Shown here: positions 26,135 through 35,967 of the stretch, one piece after another
Position numbering within the stretch: the stretch's first letter is position 1
How the letters are laid out: each line of letters begins with the position of its first letter
NCBI RefSeq assembly: GCF_008370495.1
Contig: NZ_VTUX01000004.1
Span: 62,001 to 126,000 of the forward strand
Reading direction: 5' to 3'
Length of the DNA stretch: 64,000 nt
From: Pseudohalioglobus sediminis
GTDB taxonomy: Bacteria; Pseudomonadota; Gammaproteobacteria; Pseudomonadales; Halieaceae
The notes under the pieces: model-generated
Database searches by the model: none
Told to the model about the DNA's origin: nothing
The model's input: only the letters and a program-made list of their open reading frames with translations
Position numbers and translations under genes: made by a program

Positions 26135-28423
26135 CTAGATGCTGTGACGCAGGTCGAAACGATCCAGTTGCATTACCTTAACCCAGGCGGCAACGAAGTC
26201 ATTCACGAAGCGCTCCTGCGCATTGTCATACGCGTAAGCCTCGGCGATGGCACGCAACTCCGAGTTGGAACCAAAGATCAGGTCTACCGGTGTCGCTGTG
26301 TACTTGACGGCACCTGACCGGGCATCCACACCCTGGTAAACACCTTCTGCATCGGCTTTCTGCCAGCGCGTGGACATGTCCAGCAGGTTCACGAAGAAGT
26401 CATTGTTCAGGGTTCCCGGCTTATCGGTGAAAACACCGTGCTGGCTGCCGCCACTGTTTGCATCCAGCGACCGCAGGCCACCGATGAGAACCGTCATTTC
26501 CGGTACGGTCAGTGCCAGCTGGTCCGCTTTGTCCACCAGCATCTCGGTGGGTGAGCGGTAGCTTCCGGATACATCGAAGTAGTTGCGGAAGGCATCAGCC
26601 CTGGGCTCCAGCAGTGTGAACGATGCCACATCCGTTTGCGCCTGGGTGGCGTCGCCACGGCCAGGTGTAAACGGTACATCGACCTTGACGCCGGCGTCCG
26701 CGGCCGCTTTCTCAATCGCCGCGGCACCACCGAGGACAATCATGTCAGCCAGGGAGATCTTGCTGCGGCTGGCTCCCGAGTTGAAATCGCGCTGCACTTC
26801 ACGCAGCGTTTTCAGCACGCGGGCCAGTTCCTGCGGATTGTTTGCCGTCCAGTCCTTCTGCGGAACCAGGGCCACGCGGGCGCCATTCGCGCCACCACGC
26901 ATGTCGCTGGCGCGGAAGCTGGACGCGGATGCCCATGCTGTACGCACCAGTTCCGGCACGGTCAGGTCCGTCTTGAGGATGGCCTTCTTCAGCTTCTTCA
27001 CGTCGCCCTTGTCGACCAGCTTGTGGTCCCAGGCCGGGATCGGGTCCTGCCAGATCAGCGCTTCTTCCGGTGCGGTATCACCGATGTAGCGAGCTCTCGG
27101 CCCCATGTCGCGGTGGGTCAGCTTGTACCAGGCCTTGGCGAAGGCCAGGCGGTACTCTTCCGGGTTCGCCAGGAAGCGCTCGGCGATCGCACGGTAGGAC
27201 GGGTCGGCCTTCAGTGCCAGGTCGGCAGTGGTCATAACCGGCGGGTTGAACTTGCCTTCCACGTGGGCATCGGGCACAGAGTTATGCAGTGACTCATCCT
27301 CCGGAATCCAGATGATGGCGCCAGCCGGGCTGCGGGTCTGCTTCCACTCGTTGTTCAGCAGGTTGGACAGGTACAGGGTGGTCCACTGGGTCGGCGCCTG
27401 GGTCCAGGCCCCTTCCAGCCCGCTGGTCACGGTGTCTTCGGAGTGACCCTTGCCGCACTTGTTCTTCCAGCCCAGGCCCTGCTCTTCGATGGGGGCCGCA
27501 CCGGGCTCGGGGCCGACACAGTCGGCGGGCTTGTGCGCGCCGTGCATCTTGCCGAAGGTATGGCCGCCGGCAATCAGGGCCACGGTTTCTTCGTCATTCA
27601 TGGCCATGCGGCCGAAGGCGACGCGGATGTTGCGGGCCGAGCCCACGGGGTCAGGTTTGCCCATGGGCCCTTCCGGGTTCACGTAGATCAGCCCCATGTG
27701 GGTGGCGCCGAGCGGGCGCTGCAGCTTGCCGTCCTTCTCCTGGCGATCGCTGGCCAGCATCTCCACCTCAGGACCCCAGTACACCATGTCCGGCTCCCAG
27801 TCATCGGCGCGGCCGAAGGCGAAACCGTAGGTCTCGAAGCCCATGTTTTCCATGCCGATGGTGCCAGCCAGCAGCATCAGGTCAGCCCAGGACAGGTTCT
27901 CGCCATACTTCTGCTTGACCGGCCACAGCAGGCGCCGGGCCTTGTCCAGGTTGCCGTTGTCCGGCCAGCTGTTGAGGGGGTCGAAGCGCATCTGGCCACC
28001 GTCACCGCCACCGCGACCGTCCAGGGTGCGGTAGGTGCCGGCGCTGTGCCAGGACAGGCGGATAAACAGCGGGCCATAGTTGCCCCAGTCCGCCGGCCAC
28101 CAGTCCTGGGAGTCGGTGAGCACGGCTTCGACGTCGGCTTTCACCTGCTTCAGGTCCAGCTTGCTGACCGCCTCGGCATAGTCGAAGTCGTCACCGAGTG
28201 GGCTGGAGCGTCGGTCGTGGTCGCGCAATGGCGAGAGGTCGAGTTGCTCGGGCCACCAGAACTGGTTGCTCTTGGCCTGATTCGGGGCCACGGTACCCAT
28301 GCCCATCGCTCCGGCGGGTTTGCTCATGGTTTTCGCTGCTTCGGCCAGTGTGGCGCCGGGGGCCAGTGCCAGTGCCAGCGCGCCGGTTACCGCAGCGGCC
28401 ATCATTGTCTTGCGTGCTTTCAT
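26135..28423 (-). CDS. katG: Exported catalase-peroxidase
   Basis: 762 residues, with the normal two-domain KatG length. It has an N-terminal Sec-type signal peptide ([20 protein letters not shown], cleavage after AEA), so the enzyme is probably periplasmic. The distal haem triad is R122, W125 and H126 (RLSWHSAG), the proximal side lies in [11 protein letters not shown], and the cross-linked Tyr region in [11 protein letters not shown]. The C-terminal non-catalytic domain is complete. It removes hydrogen peroxide. GGGAG precedes the start. Exported KatGs are a minority of the family and are usually tied to external peroxide or pathogenesis in other species. Confidence 0.96.
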   Translation of the reverse strand: MKARKTMMAAAVTGALALALAPGATLAEAAKTMSKPAGAMGMGTVAPNQAKSNQFWWPEQLDLSPLRDHDRRSSPLGDDFDYAEAVSKLDLKQVKADVEAVLTDSQDWWPADWGNYGPLFIRLSWHSAGTYRTLDGRGGGDGGQMRFDPLNSWPDNGNLDKARRLLWPVKQKYGENLSWADLMLLAGTIGMENMGFETYGFAFGRADDWEPDMVYWGPEVEMLASDRQEKDGKLQRPLGATHMGLIYVNPEGPMGKPDPVGSARNIRVAFGRMAMNDEETVALIAGGHTFGKMHGAHKPADCVGPEPGAAPIEEQGLGWKNKCGKGHSEDTVTSGLEGAWTQAPTQWTTLYLSNLLNNEWKQTRSPAGAIIWIPEDESLHNSVPDAHVEGKFNPPVMTTADLALKADPSYRAIAERFLANPEEYRLAFAKAWYKLTHRDMGPRARYIGDTAPEEALIWQDPIPAWDHKLVDKGDVKKLKKAILKTDLTVPELVRTAWASASSFRASDMRGGANGARVALVPQKDWTANNPQELARVLKTLREVQRDFNSGASRSKISLADMIVLGGAAAIEKAAADAGVKVDVPFTPGRGDATQAQTDVASFTLLEPRADAFRNYFDVSGSYRSPTEMLVDKADQLALTVPEMTVLIGGLRSLDANSGGSQHGVFTDKPGTLNNDFFVNLLDMSTRWQKADAEGVYQGVDARSGAVKYTATPVDLIFGSNSELRAIAEAYAYDNAQERFVNDFVAAWVKVMQLDRFDLRHSI

Positions 28424-28603
28424 GTGTTTCTCCCTGGTTCGCTGCTGCTCCGGCAGCCAGCGAGTTTATTAGATACGGGCCGACCACAAACCGGCCGGAA
28501 TATTGACTATAGAAGCGGCCAGACGATAGCTGAAGTCATTTAAAACAATAGGGGCAATAGTTTTTCTCAAACATTGGCGCTGGCTACCGCAACTGCAGAG
28601 CTG

Positions 28604-28798
28604 TCAGGCGTCTTCAGAGCGGGCCTGGACCACCAGGTCTTCGCCGGATAGTTGCACCGTGATGATCATGGGCCGGCAGCAGACCTCACAGTCTTCGATG
28701 TATTCCTGCGCCCCCGGCGAGATATCGACCAGCACGGTGACCGGTTCGCCGCAACAGGGGCAGTAGAGCGCAGACTCATCGAGGACGTCGCTCATCAT
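28604..28798 (-). CDS. CPXCG-motif small cysteine-rich protein
   Basis: 64 residues. The N terminus has YCPCCGEP and a second Cys pair follows in DCEVCC, together a four-to-six Cys zinc-ribbon-like arrangement. It matches the CPXCG-motif family of conserved small gammaproteobacterial proteins with unknown role. The start overlaps the transporter stop by 4 nt (ATGA), with a second in-frame ATG right behind. Confidence 0.85.
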   Translation of the reverse strand: MMSDVLDESALYCPCCGEPVTVLVDISPGAQEYIEDCEVCCRPMIITVQLSGEDLVVQARSEDA

Positions 28799-30141
28799 TG
28801 CGTCGCCTCACCGGCTTCGCCCAGGGCCTGGCGCAAGCGCTGGTGTTCCGCCTCGTCGATGGGGAAATTGTGCATCATGGCGACTGCAGCCAGCTTGAAC
28901 AGCACGCTGGGTGCGCCATAGAGAATGGCCAGGGCGCGCACGTCCTCCGGCGTATTGGCCGTGGTCGCATCGAAACCGATGCTATCCAGTAGCGGGAAAA
29001 TAAGCCCCACCGCCAGGGCAAAGGCCAGTTTCGAGGCGGTACCCCAAAGGGCGAAGAACAGCCCGGGGCGCCGCTGCCCGTTTTCGTGGGCATCCCACTC
29101 GATCAGGTCACCGTTGATGGCGCTGGGTAACGCCAGGTCGGCACCGATCATCAGCCCGGTGCCGACGACAATGGCGATATACCAGCCAATGTCGCCCGCG
29201 CCGAGAAACGGCGCTCCGGCGAAGAACAGGCAGGCCAGGATCACCGCCGCACACCAGGTGCGGTGTTTGCCAAAGCGCCGCGCCAGGCGCACCCAGACGG
29301 GAACAGATATGGCGCTGCACACGAAATACAGGAACAGCACGGGCCCCGCCATCGCGGGCGCCTCCAGCACGTGCGTCACGAACAGCAGGAACAGCGTGGC
29401 CGGGATCGCGTTGGCGACGCCGTTGAGGAGGAAGGCCAGCAACAGGCGCCGGAACGGGGAGGGCTGCGACAGCAGGCGCAGGGCGCCGCGCAAATTGTTG
29501 CCCTCCGGGGTCACGGTTGCGCGGTCCGGTACCCAGCGCATGGCGATAGGTACGGTGACCAGCAGGCCGATGATGACGAGGATAGCGATGGCCGTGAGCG
29601 AGGACTGCAGGGCCGCGTTATCGCTGTTGTCGATCAACAGCAGTGCCGCCATGGTGCCGGCCAGTCCGAACACCACCCTTGAACCGGCCACGCGACTGCG
29701 CTGGTGGTAGTTGCTGGACAGTTCGGCGCCCCAGGCATTCATCGGCACCAGTGCCATGGTGCCGGCGATGTAGATGCCCATCGCACCCAGCAGCAGGTAG
29801 GCGTTGCTGACGTTGTCACCCGGATTGAATAACAGCCACACCGAGGCGGCGACCAGTGGTGCGCTGCCCGCCACCCATATCTTGCGGCGTCCCCAGCTTG
29901 CCGGCGTGTGATCGGATAGATAGCCGACGAGGGGGTCGGTAACCATGTCCCAGAGTCGCGCCAGCAGCAATATGCCACCCACCGCTGTGAGGCTCAGTCC
30001 CAGTGCCTGCGCGTAGTAGGTCGGCACGATAACCTGCAGGGCGATGAATCCCGCCGCCATGGGAAAGGCCAGGCTGCCGTAGGCGGCGAGCATCCTGTTG
30101 GGGACGGGCTGGTCTGTTGTCGGCGTCTTGCTGGCGGCCAT
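28795..30141 (-). CDS. GPH-type sugar:cation symporter (MFS)
   Basis: 448 residues from the ATG at 30141; the frame is open to 30195, but the extra residues are not membrane-like. Twelve predicted membrane helices. The GPH-family marker ARLWDMVTDPLVGYLSDHT, followed by SWGRRKIW, sits after helix 2, and a central loop separates the halves. It probably imports a glycoside, pentoside or hexuronide with a cation; substrate unknown. It is translationally coupled to the CPXCG protein. Confidence 0.88.
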   Translation of the reverse strand: MAASKTPTTDQPVPNRMLAAYGSLAFPMAAGFIALQVIVPTYYAQALGLSLTAVGGILLLARLWDMVTDPLVGYLSDHTPASWGRRKIWVAGSAPLVAASVWLLFNPGDNVSNAYLLLGAMGIYIAGTMALVPMNAWGAELSSNYHQRSRVAGSRVVFGLAGTMAALLLIDNSDNAALQSSLTAIAILVIIGLLVTVPIAMRWVPDRATVTPEGNNLRGALRLLSQPSPFRRLLLAFLLNGVANAIPATLFLLFVTHVLEAPAMAGPVLFLYFVCSAISVPVWVRLARRFGKHRTWCAAVILACLFFAGAPFLGAGDIGWYIAIVVGTGLMIGADLALPSAINGDLIEWDAHENGQRRPGLFFALWGTASKLAFALAVGLIFPLLDSIGFDATTANTPEDVRALAILYGAPSVLFKLAAVAMMHNFPIDEAEHQRLRQALGEAGEATQ

Positions 30142-30288
30142 ATTCGCATCATGGGGCTGGGAATGTAGGCAAGTATACGCAGTTGTGCGGAGCACAGGTC
30201 ACACAGCGCGGCCGGCGCCGGTCATGGCGCTGCCGTGGAGGGGTGAGCGGCCGCCCGCGCTGGCGGTGCGCGCCGCTGCAGATTGGTG

Positions 30289-31056
30289 TCAGGCAGTGCC
30301 GGTGAGTGGCGCTGCCAGGGTGCCCGCGTGAGCGTCCTGTGGCTGCAGTTCCTGCAGTGCCTGCGCTCGAATCTGGGCGGCCAGTTTGCCCGGCAGTTGC
30401 AGCGTTGTGGACAGTTCCTCGAGGTAGGCGCGCTCGCGGGGGTCGTCCTCGTCGATGGCCAGGCAGGAGGCCATAAACACTTCCGCCTTGTGTTCCAGTC
30501 CCTCTACGCCCGCGCACACATCGGCTGCGGAAAGGGGGCGACGCAGCAGGTCGAACACCAGGGCCTTGATTTCAGCTGATGCGTTCATCCGGTCCATGGC
30601 ACTGAAGATACGCTCCTGCTCGGCGCTGTCGATATGGCCATCGGCCTTGGCCGCGGCAATCATCGCGGTGATGATTTTCACTTCCAGGGTCGCGTTGCTC
30701 GCGTCCGGTGTGGTCACCGGGGGCGGTGCCGGCTGTGCTGCCGGCGCTGCAGCCACGCTTGCAGGGCTCGCTGCCGTGGCGGACGCCGGCGCCTGCTTCC
30801 AGTTCTGCAAGGCGCGGTAGGCGAGACCGCCCGCCACCGCCGCACCACCGTAGCCGGCAGCCTTGCCGGCAAACTTGCGCGCCTTTTTGTTGCCCAGCAG
30901 CAGGGCCACGATACCGCCCGCGGCTGCGCCGCCAACCAGTCCGCCGGGAATCTTGTCCGCCAGCGAGGAGGGTGCGCCCGCAGCCGGCTGCTGTGCTGCT
31001 GCGCCCTGATCGCCAGTGCCCAGGAACTGTCCGAGCAGGTTCTGAATATTGTTCAT
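30289..31056 (-). CDS. DUF533/TerB-like inner-membrane protein (YebE type)
   Basis: 255 residues from the ATG at 31056 with AGGAG eight bases upstream. The N-terminal half has Gly/Ala-rich membrane-prone stretches (GGLVGGAAAGGIVALLLGNKKARK, then YGGAAVAGGLAYRALQNW), an Ala/Pro linker, and a C-terminal helical domain with ITAMIAAAKADGHIDSAEQERI, the TerB-like acidic signature of DUF533. Probably associated with the inner membrane. It follows the BI-1 gene by 28 bp on the same transcript. Confidence 0.9.
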   Translation of the reverse strand: MNNIQNLLGQFLGTGDQGAAAQQPAAGAPSSLADKIPGGLVGGAAAGGIVALLLGNKKARKFAGKAAGYGGAAVAGGLAYRALQNWKQAPASATAASPASVAAAPAAQPAPPPVTTPDASNATLEVKIITAMIAAAKADGHIDSAEQERIFSAMDRMNASAEIKALVFDLLRRPLSAADVCAGVEGLEHKAEVFMASCLAIDEDDPRERAYLEELSTTLQLPGKLAAQIRAQALQELQPQDAHAGTLAAPLTGTA

Positions 31057-31084
31057 CTCACTGACTCCTTGCGGCAGTGCCGCG

Positions 31085-31753
31085 CTATTCCTGGCTACCG
31101 AACGCACCGAGCAGGTGCAGCAGGCTGGTAAACAGGTTGAAAATGGATACGTACAGCGTCACCGTGGCCATGATGTAGTTGGTTTCGCCACCGTGAATAA
31201 TGTTGCTGGTCTCATACAGGATGAGCCCGGACATCAGCAGCACGAACATGGCAGATACGCTGAGTGACAGAGCCGGTATCTGGAAGAAGATTGCGCCCAG
31301 TCCCGCCAGGAATGCGACCAGGATGCCCACCATCAGGAAGCCACCCATGAAGCTGAAATCCTTGCGGCTGGCCAGCGCATAGCCGGACAGTGCAAGGAAA
31401 ATAATGCCGGTACCAGCCAGCGCAGTCATTACTGTCTGCCCGCCATTGGGCAGGCTCAGGTAGGCGCTGATAATCGGCCCCAGGGTGAGCCCCATGAAGC
31501 CGGTGAGGGCGAACACGCAGACCAGGCCCCAGCCGGAGTTCCGCAGTTTGGTGACGGCGAACAGCAGGCCGAAATAACCGACCAGCGTCAGCAGCAACCC
31601 GGGGTGTGGCAGGTTGAATGCCATGGAGATGCCGGCGGTGACACCGCTGAACAACAGGGTCATCGACAGCAGCGCATAGGTGTTGCGCAACACCTTGTTG
31701 GTTGCCAGCGCGCGCTGCTCTGTGGCGGTATGGTTTAGCATTTCTGTGTTCAT
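31085..31753 (-). CDS. Bax-inhibitor-1 family membrane protein (YccA type)
   Basis: 222 residues from the second ATG at 31753; the first ATG at 31756 is only three bases from AAGGAG. Seven hydrophobic segments. Late in the protein the family's MSGLILYETSNIIHGGETNYI segment supplies the Asp/Glu-type sensor residues. Members act as ion leak channels or modulators of membrane protease FtsH. It lies ten bases after hpf, so the two are co-expressed. Confidence 0.92.
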   Translation of the reverse strand: MNTEMLNHTATEQRALATNKVLRNTYALLSMTLLFSGVTAGISMAFNLPHPGLLLTLVGYFGLLFAVTKLRNSGWGLVCVFALTGFMGLTLGPIISAYLSLPNGGQTVMTALAGTGIIFLALSGYALASRKDFSFMGGFLMVGILVAFLAGLGAIFFQIPALSLSVSAMFVLLMSGLILYETSNIIHGGETNYIMATVTLYVSIFNLFTSLLHLLGAFGSQE

Positions 31754-31763
31754 CATCTACTCC

Positions 31764-32162
31764 TTATGCTTGCAGCATATTTTGCTCAATGGCTTCCGGC
31801 TCCACCGTGGTTTCCGGAGCCGTTTCGGCAGCAGGCGAGCGCGGCGGTCGCTGCGCCCTCACGCGTTGCCGGGAAAGTTTGCGTGCTACCGCGCGGCCAG
31901 CTCGCTCAATGGCGCGGTTGATCGCCACGTACATGTCCAGCTCGGTGTCTTCGACGATCACATCCTGTATACGTGGCAGTACCACATGCAGGTGGCAGCA
32001 TTTGTCGGCACCGCCACGGGGACCGTTCACGTCACTGATCCTGACCTGTATCTGCTGGATCTGCTCATAGCGGGGGCTGAGGGCAAAATCCAGGCGCCGA
32101 CGGATGTGTGACCGCAACGAATCCGTCAATGGGAAATCACGTGCCTGTATGTCGATATTCAT
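31764..32162 (-). CDS. hpf: Hibernation-promoting factor-like ribosome-associated protein
   Basis: 132 residues from the ATG at 32162, with GAGGAGG upstream; the longer open frame runs into the divergent promoter. The core (MNIDIQARDFPLTDSLRSHI, VRISDVNGPRGG, DMYVAINRAIERAGRAV) is the HPF/YfiA ribosome-binding domain, followed by an Arg-rich segment and a 25-residue acidic tail without the dimerising domain of long HPF. It inactivates ribosomes in slow growth. First of a stress operon with BI-1 and DUF533. Confidence 0.85.
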   Translation of the reverse strand: MNIDIQARDFPLTDSLRSHIRRRLDFALSPRYEQIQQIQVRISDVNGPRGGADKCCHLHVVLPRIQDVIVEDTELDMYVAINRAIERAGRAVARKLSRQRVRAQRPPRSPAAETAPETTVEPEAIEQNMLQA

Positions 32163-32267
32163 GCAGCCTCCTCGCGTAAGTCGAGTGGTTAAAATAGGCT
32201 GAGTTGTGTTTATATAATAGTCGTATATATAAACCGGATACTTCGGTATTCCCGAAGTTTGAGCGTC
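32163..32267. promoter_or_regulatory. Divergent promoter region, hpf/nhaR
   Basis: This 105-bp gap separates hpf and the LysR regulator. TATAAT at 32213-32218 and an AT-rich tract through 32231 are the only clear promoter-like elements. A hairpin follows (CTTCGG at 32241-32246, CCGAAG at 32252-32257), ending ten bases before the nhaR start, where it could act as operator or affect translation. Confidence 0.5.
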
Positions 32268-33158
32268 ATGATCAATTACAAGCACCTGCATTACTTCTGG
32301 GTCGTTGCCAAGCGCGGTGGCGTGGCGCGAGCCAGCGAGACACTGCACATTACCCCGCAGACCATCAGCGGGCAGATCGGCCTGCTGGAGGAGAGTCTCG
32401 GCGAGGCACTGTTCCAGAAAAAGGGGCGCAACCTCGAATTGACCGAGGTAGGCAGGATGGTGATGAGCTATGCCGATGAGATTTTCTCGCTGGGAGGGGA
32501 ACTGGAAGACGCAGTCCGCAACATGCCCGCCACCCGCCCGGTCACCTTCAAGGTCGGGGTGGCGGACGTGGTACCCAAGTCGATCGCTTACCGGCTGTTG
32601 TCACCGGCACTGGAACTCGAAGAGCCGGTGCGCATGGTGTGCAGGGAGAGTAGCCTGGACGCGCTGCTGGCGGACCTGGCACTGCACAAGATCGACATGG
32701 TGATTGCCGACGGGCCGATTCCGGCCGGGGTGAATGTGCGCGGCTTCAATCATGCCCTGGGCGAATGCGGGGTGAGCTTCCTGGCCGTTCGCAAGCTGGC
32801 GAAATCGTTGCAGCCGGACTTTCCGCGCAGCCTCGACGGCGCGCCACTGCTCATGCCCAGCGACATAAACATGGTGCAGCCGCGCCTGCTGAACTGGTTC
32901 GACACCCAGCATGTGTACCCCAATATTGTCGGCGAGTTCGATGACAGCGCGCTGATGAAGGTGTTTGGCCAGGCTGGCAAGGGCGTGTTCGTCGCCCCTT
33001 CGGCGATAGCCGAGGAGATATGCCAGCAGTACGCTGTGGAGAAAGTGGGCAGCATCGACGAGGTGACCGAGCAGTTTTACGCCATTTCGCTGGAGCGTCG
33101 TATTACCCATCCCGCGGTGGCGGCCATAACCGAAACGGCGCGGGCCTGGCTCAGCTGA
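32268..33158 (+). CDS. nhaR: NhaR-type LysR transcriptional regulator
   Basis: 296 residues from the ATG at 32268; a TTG three codons earlier has no better site. The winged helix (YKHLHYFWVVAKRGG, then HITPQTISGQIGLLEESLG) and the effector domain with GVADVVPKSIAYRLL and IADGPIPAGVN fit the NhaR subgroup, which senses sodium and activates the antiporter gene nhaA in E. coli. No nhaA lies beside it; the nearest Na+/H+ antiporter is 6 kb downstream on the other strand. Its divergent neighbour is hpf. Confidence 0.85.
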   Translation: MINYKHLHYFWVVAKRGGVARASETLHITPQTISGQIGLLEESLGEALFQKKGRNLELTEVGRMVMSYADEIFSLGGELEDAVRNMPATRPVTFKVGVADVVPKSIAYRLLSPALELEEPVRMVCRESSLDALLADLALHKIDMVIADGPIPAGVNVRGFNHALGECGVSFLAVRKLAKSLQPDFPRSLDGAPLLMPSDINMVQPRLLNWFDTQHVYPNIVGEFDDSALMKVFGQAGKGVFVAPSAIAEEICQQYAVEKVGSIDEVTEQFYAISLERRITHPAVAAITETARAWLS

Positions 33159-33228
33159 GTGCAGCGGCCGGTGCAACCGCGCCAACGTGCCGGCACATCC
33201 GCGGCGCATCAGCCGGCGTATATCGAAT

Positions 33229-34536
33229 ATGAGAAAACTATACTGGTTCCAGAACGACCTGCGAGTGCAGGACAACCCCGGCCTGCTCGCGCAACAGGAT
33301 GCCGAGCGCCTGCTGCTGGTATACCTGTTTCCCGTCAACCGTCCCTGGTGCAACGTCACCGGGATGGGCGCGCAGCGCGAACGCTTTCTGCGCGAGAGCC
33401 TGCAGTCGCTGCAGCGGGAGCTGGGAGCGCTGGGCCAGAACCTGCTGGTGTTGCACGGCTCAGCGGAACTGGTGATCCCCGAACTGGTGCGCGACTACGG
33501 CATTGACGAGGTGGCGACCACGCTGACGCCCGGGTACTACGAGCGCAGGACCCGGGCGGCGCTGCGTTCCCGGCTCCCGGTACCGCTGCGCGTACATGAG
33601 GGCAACAACCTGTTCAGGGAAGACGCCCTGCCCTTCGCCCTCGCTGACCTACCCGGCCAGTTCACACCCTTCAGGAAAGCGGTGGAAGCGCTGCCCGTCG
33701 CGGCCCCTCAGCCGGCGCCAACGCGGCTGCCGCGGCCGCCGGCTGCCGGATTCGAGATCGTTCCTGGCGCAGACGAAAAGCCGCACACCGCGTTGCCGAT
33801 CCGCGGTGGCACGCCGAGCGGCCAGCGCCGCCTGCGCCAGTTCATTTTTGACGAGCGTTCGATCGAGCGCTACAAACACACACGCAATTGCCTGAACCCG
33901 CTGGAAGGGTCCAGCACCCTGTCGCCCTGGTTGGCCACGGGCGCGCTGTCGCCAAGGGAGGTAGTGGCGGCAGTAAGGCGTTTCGAGGATGAGCAGGTCG
34001 CCAACGAATCCACCTACTGGCTGGTGTTCGAGCTGCTCTGGCGCGAGTTTTTTCACTGGCGGGCATACCAGGATGACGTCGCCCTGTTCCGGTTGCGGCC
34101 AGCGGGGGGGCGCAAGCGTCTGCACAACTGCACCTTTGAACCGCGCAGTTTTGCGCGCTGGTGCAGTGGCAGCACGGACTTTCCGCTGGTCAATGCGCTG
34201 ATGCGCCAGCTCGTTGCCACCGGCTGGATGAGTAATCGCGGGCGCCAGATTGCCGCCAGCTGCCTGGTTAACGAGCTGGATATCGACTGGCGCTACGGTG
34301 CCGCCTTCTTCGAAAAGCACTTGCTGGACTTTGATGTCGCCAGCAATTACGGCAACTGGCAGTACCTCGCTGGCGTTGGCGCAGATCCCCGCGGGGGCCG
34401 TCACTTCAACCTGGCCAAGCAAGCCAGCGAATACGATCCGGAGGGGCATTTCGTGGAAAAGTGGCAGGGCCGCCAGCCGCAGCAACCCAAATATGTGACC
34501 GACGCGGCGGACTGGCCCATTGTCGGAACGGAGTAG
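33229..34536 (+). CDS. CRY-DASH-type photolyase/cryptochrome
   Basis: 435 residues from the ATG at 33229. The photolyase N-terminal domain (YWFQNDLRVQDNPGLL) and FAD-binding domain (KHTRNCLNPLEGSSTLSPWLATGALSPREV, EFFHWRAYQ, TGWMSNRGRQIAAS, WRYGAAFFEKHLLDFDVASNYGNWQYLAGVG) are complete. The ERYKHTRN stretch and short C terminus favour the DASH group, which repairs single-stranded or looped cyclobutane dimers and may signal light. It likely forms a unit with the Old Yellow Enzyme gene downstream. Confidence 0.9.
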   Translation: MRKLYWFQNDLRVQDNPGLLAQQDAERLLLVYLFPVNRPWCNVTGMGAQRERFLRESLQSLQRELGALGQNLLVLHGSAELVIPELVRDYGIDEVATTLTPGYYERRTRAALRSRLPVPLRVHEGNNLFREDALPFALADLPGQFTPFRKAVEALPVAAPQPAPTRLPRPPAAGFEIVPGADEKPHTALPIRGGTPSGQRRLRQFIFDERSIERYKHTRNCLNPLEGSSTLSPWLATGALSPREVVAAVRRFEDEQVANESTYWLVFELLWREFFHWRAYQDDVALFRLRPAGGRKRLHNCTFEPRSFARWCSGSTDFPLVNALMRQLVATGWMSNRGRQIAASCLVNELDIDWRYGAAFFEKHLLDFDVASNYGNWQYLAGVGADPRGGRHFNLAKQASEYDPEGHFVEKWQGRQPQQPKYVTDAADWPIVGTE

Positions 34537-34645
34537 CGTCACCCCAACCCGGTGCCCTGTCTTGCCCGCGTCGTTGCAGGCTCTTACGGCAGCGCAGGCA
34601 CAACGCGCTGTGACATAATAACCGCAAATCACTGGAGGACTCCCC

Positions 34646-35938
34646 ATGAGCGACCTGCTCTCGCAACCGCTGACGCTGCCCTGTGGCGTGCAGATTCCCA
34701 ACAGGCTGGCCAAGGCCGCGATGACGGAGGGCCTGGCAACCGCTGCCGGGGTGCCGACGCCGGAGCTGAATCGCCTGTACGGGCTGTGGTCCGACGGCGG
34801 CGCAGGAGTACTGCTGACCGGCAATGTGCAGATTGATGGCGACCACCTGGAGCGCCCCGGCAACGTGATCATAGACCGGGAGCCGGACGCGACCATGCGC
34901 GCTGCCCTGGCGGCCTGGGCAGAGGCCGCCACGCGCAACGGCAACCACGTCTGGGCGCAGATAAGCCACGCCGGCAGGCAGACACAGAAAACCGTGAATC
35001 CACATCCCAAGGCACCCTCGGCGGTGAAACTGGGGCTGCCTGGTGGCCAGTTCGGTGAGCCGGTGGCGCTGACCGAGGCGGAGATCGAGGAAATCGTACG
35101 TCGTTTTGCCGTCGCGGCAGCGGCATTGAAGGAAGCGGGGTTCAGCGGGGTGCAGATTCACGGCGCCCATGGCTACCTGGTGTCACAGTTCCTGAGCCCG
35201 CGCAGCAATCGACGCGATGATCGCTACGGTGGTGCACTGGAAAACCGTGCCCGCCTGCTGCTGGACCTGTTGCGCGCGGTGCGTGCGGCAGTGGGGCCGG
35301 CCTTTCCGGTATCAGTCAAGCTGAACAGCGCGGATTTCCAGAAGGGCGGCTTCGCTTTTGAGGAAAGCCTGCAGGTCGCACAGTGGCTGGAGCAGGGCGG
35401 GGTGGACCTTATCGAGATTTCCGGCGGTACCTACGAGCAGCCCAAACTGCTCGGCGTCGAGGGTGTCGAGGAAGAGGAAAAGCAGAACATCGCCGAGTCC
35501 ACGCGCAAGCGCGAAGCCTATTTCGTGGATTTCGCCAGGGCCATGAGCGAGAAGGTATCGGTGCCGCTGATGGTCACCGGGGGTTTTCGTCTGCGCAGTG
35601 CCATGGAGCACGCCCTCGCCGGGGGTGGTGCAGACCTGATCGGCCTGGGTCGCCCGATGTGTGTCGACACCGACGCCCCGGCGCAGTTGCTGGCCGGCAC
35701 CAGCGAACTGCGGCGTTACGAGGATGAGCTGGCGCTGCTGCCACCGTGGCTGTCATTTCTGCAGGGCTTGAAGACGGTGAAGACCATGGCGACCTTCGCG
35801 GTGCAGTACTGGTTTTATGCGCAGCTGGACGAGATAGGGCGGCGCGGCACGCCACAGCCGCAAATGTCGGTGTTCAGCGCAACACGACGCATCATGGCGC
35901 TGCAGAAGCAGCAGCTGAAGGAACGCGACCGGTTGTGA
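34646..35938 (+). CDS. NADH:flavin oxidoreductase, Old Yellow Enzyme family
   Basis: 430 residues with GGAGG seven bases before the ATG. TIM-barrel OYE: PNRLAKAAMTEGLAT, AQISHAGRQTQK, GVQIHGAHGYLVSQFLSPRSNRRDDRYGG and the late GGADLIGLGRPM phosphate-binding stretch for FMN. It reduces activated alkenes with NAD(P)H; substrate unknown. The C terminus runs past the barrel (FAVQYWFYAQLDEIGR), as in longer members. Confidence 0.92.
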   Translation: MSDLLSQPLTLPCGVQIPNRLAKAAMTEGLATAAGVPTPELNRLYGLWSDGGAGVLLTGNVQIDGDHLERPGNVIIDREPDATMRAALAAWAEAATRNGNHVWAQISHAGRQTQKTVNPHPKAPSAVKLGLPGGQFGEPVALTEAEIEEIVRRFAVAAAALKEAGFSGVQIHGAHGYLVSQFLSPRSNRRDDRYGGALENRARLLLDLLRAVRAAVGPAFPVSVKLNSADFQKGGFAFEESLQVAQWLEQGGVDLIEISGGTYEQPKLLGVEGVEEEEKQNIAESTRKREAYFVDFARAMSEKVSVPLMVTGGFRLRSAMEHALAGGGADLIGLGRPMCVDTDAPAQLLAGTSELRRYEDELALLPPWLSFLQGLKTVKTMATFAVQYWFYAQLDEIGRRGTPQPQMSVFSATRRIMALQKQQLKERDRL

Positions 35939-35967
35939 CCGGCGCGCCGTTTGCGGCGTCCGTTGAC

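Noticed and set aside
27443-28543. Long plus-strand open frame opposite katG
   Set aside because: Antisense to katG with no ribosome-binding site or recognisable domain.
28509-28560. Repeated ATAG words upstream of katG suggesting an OxyR site
   Set aside because: Spacing and orientation do not match ATAG-N7-CTAT-N7-ATAG-N7-CTAT.
33649-35010. Long minus-strand open frame opposite photolyase and oxidoreductase genes
   Set aside because: It spans two real genes and their junction and shows no domain.
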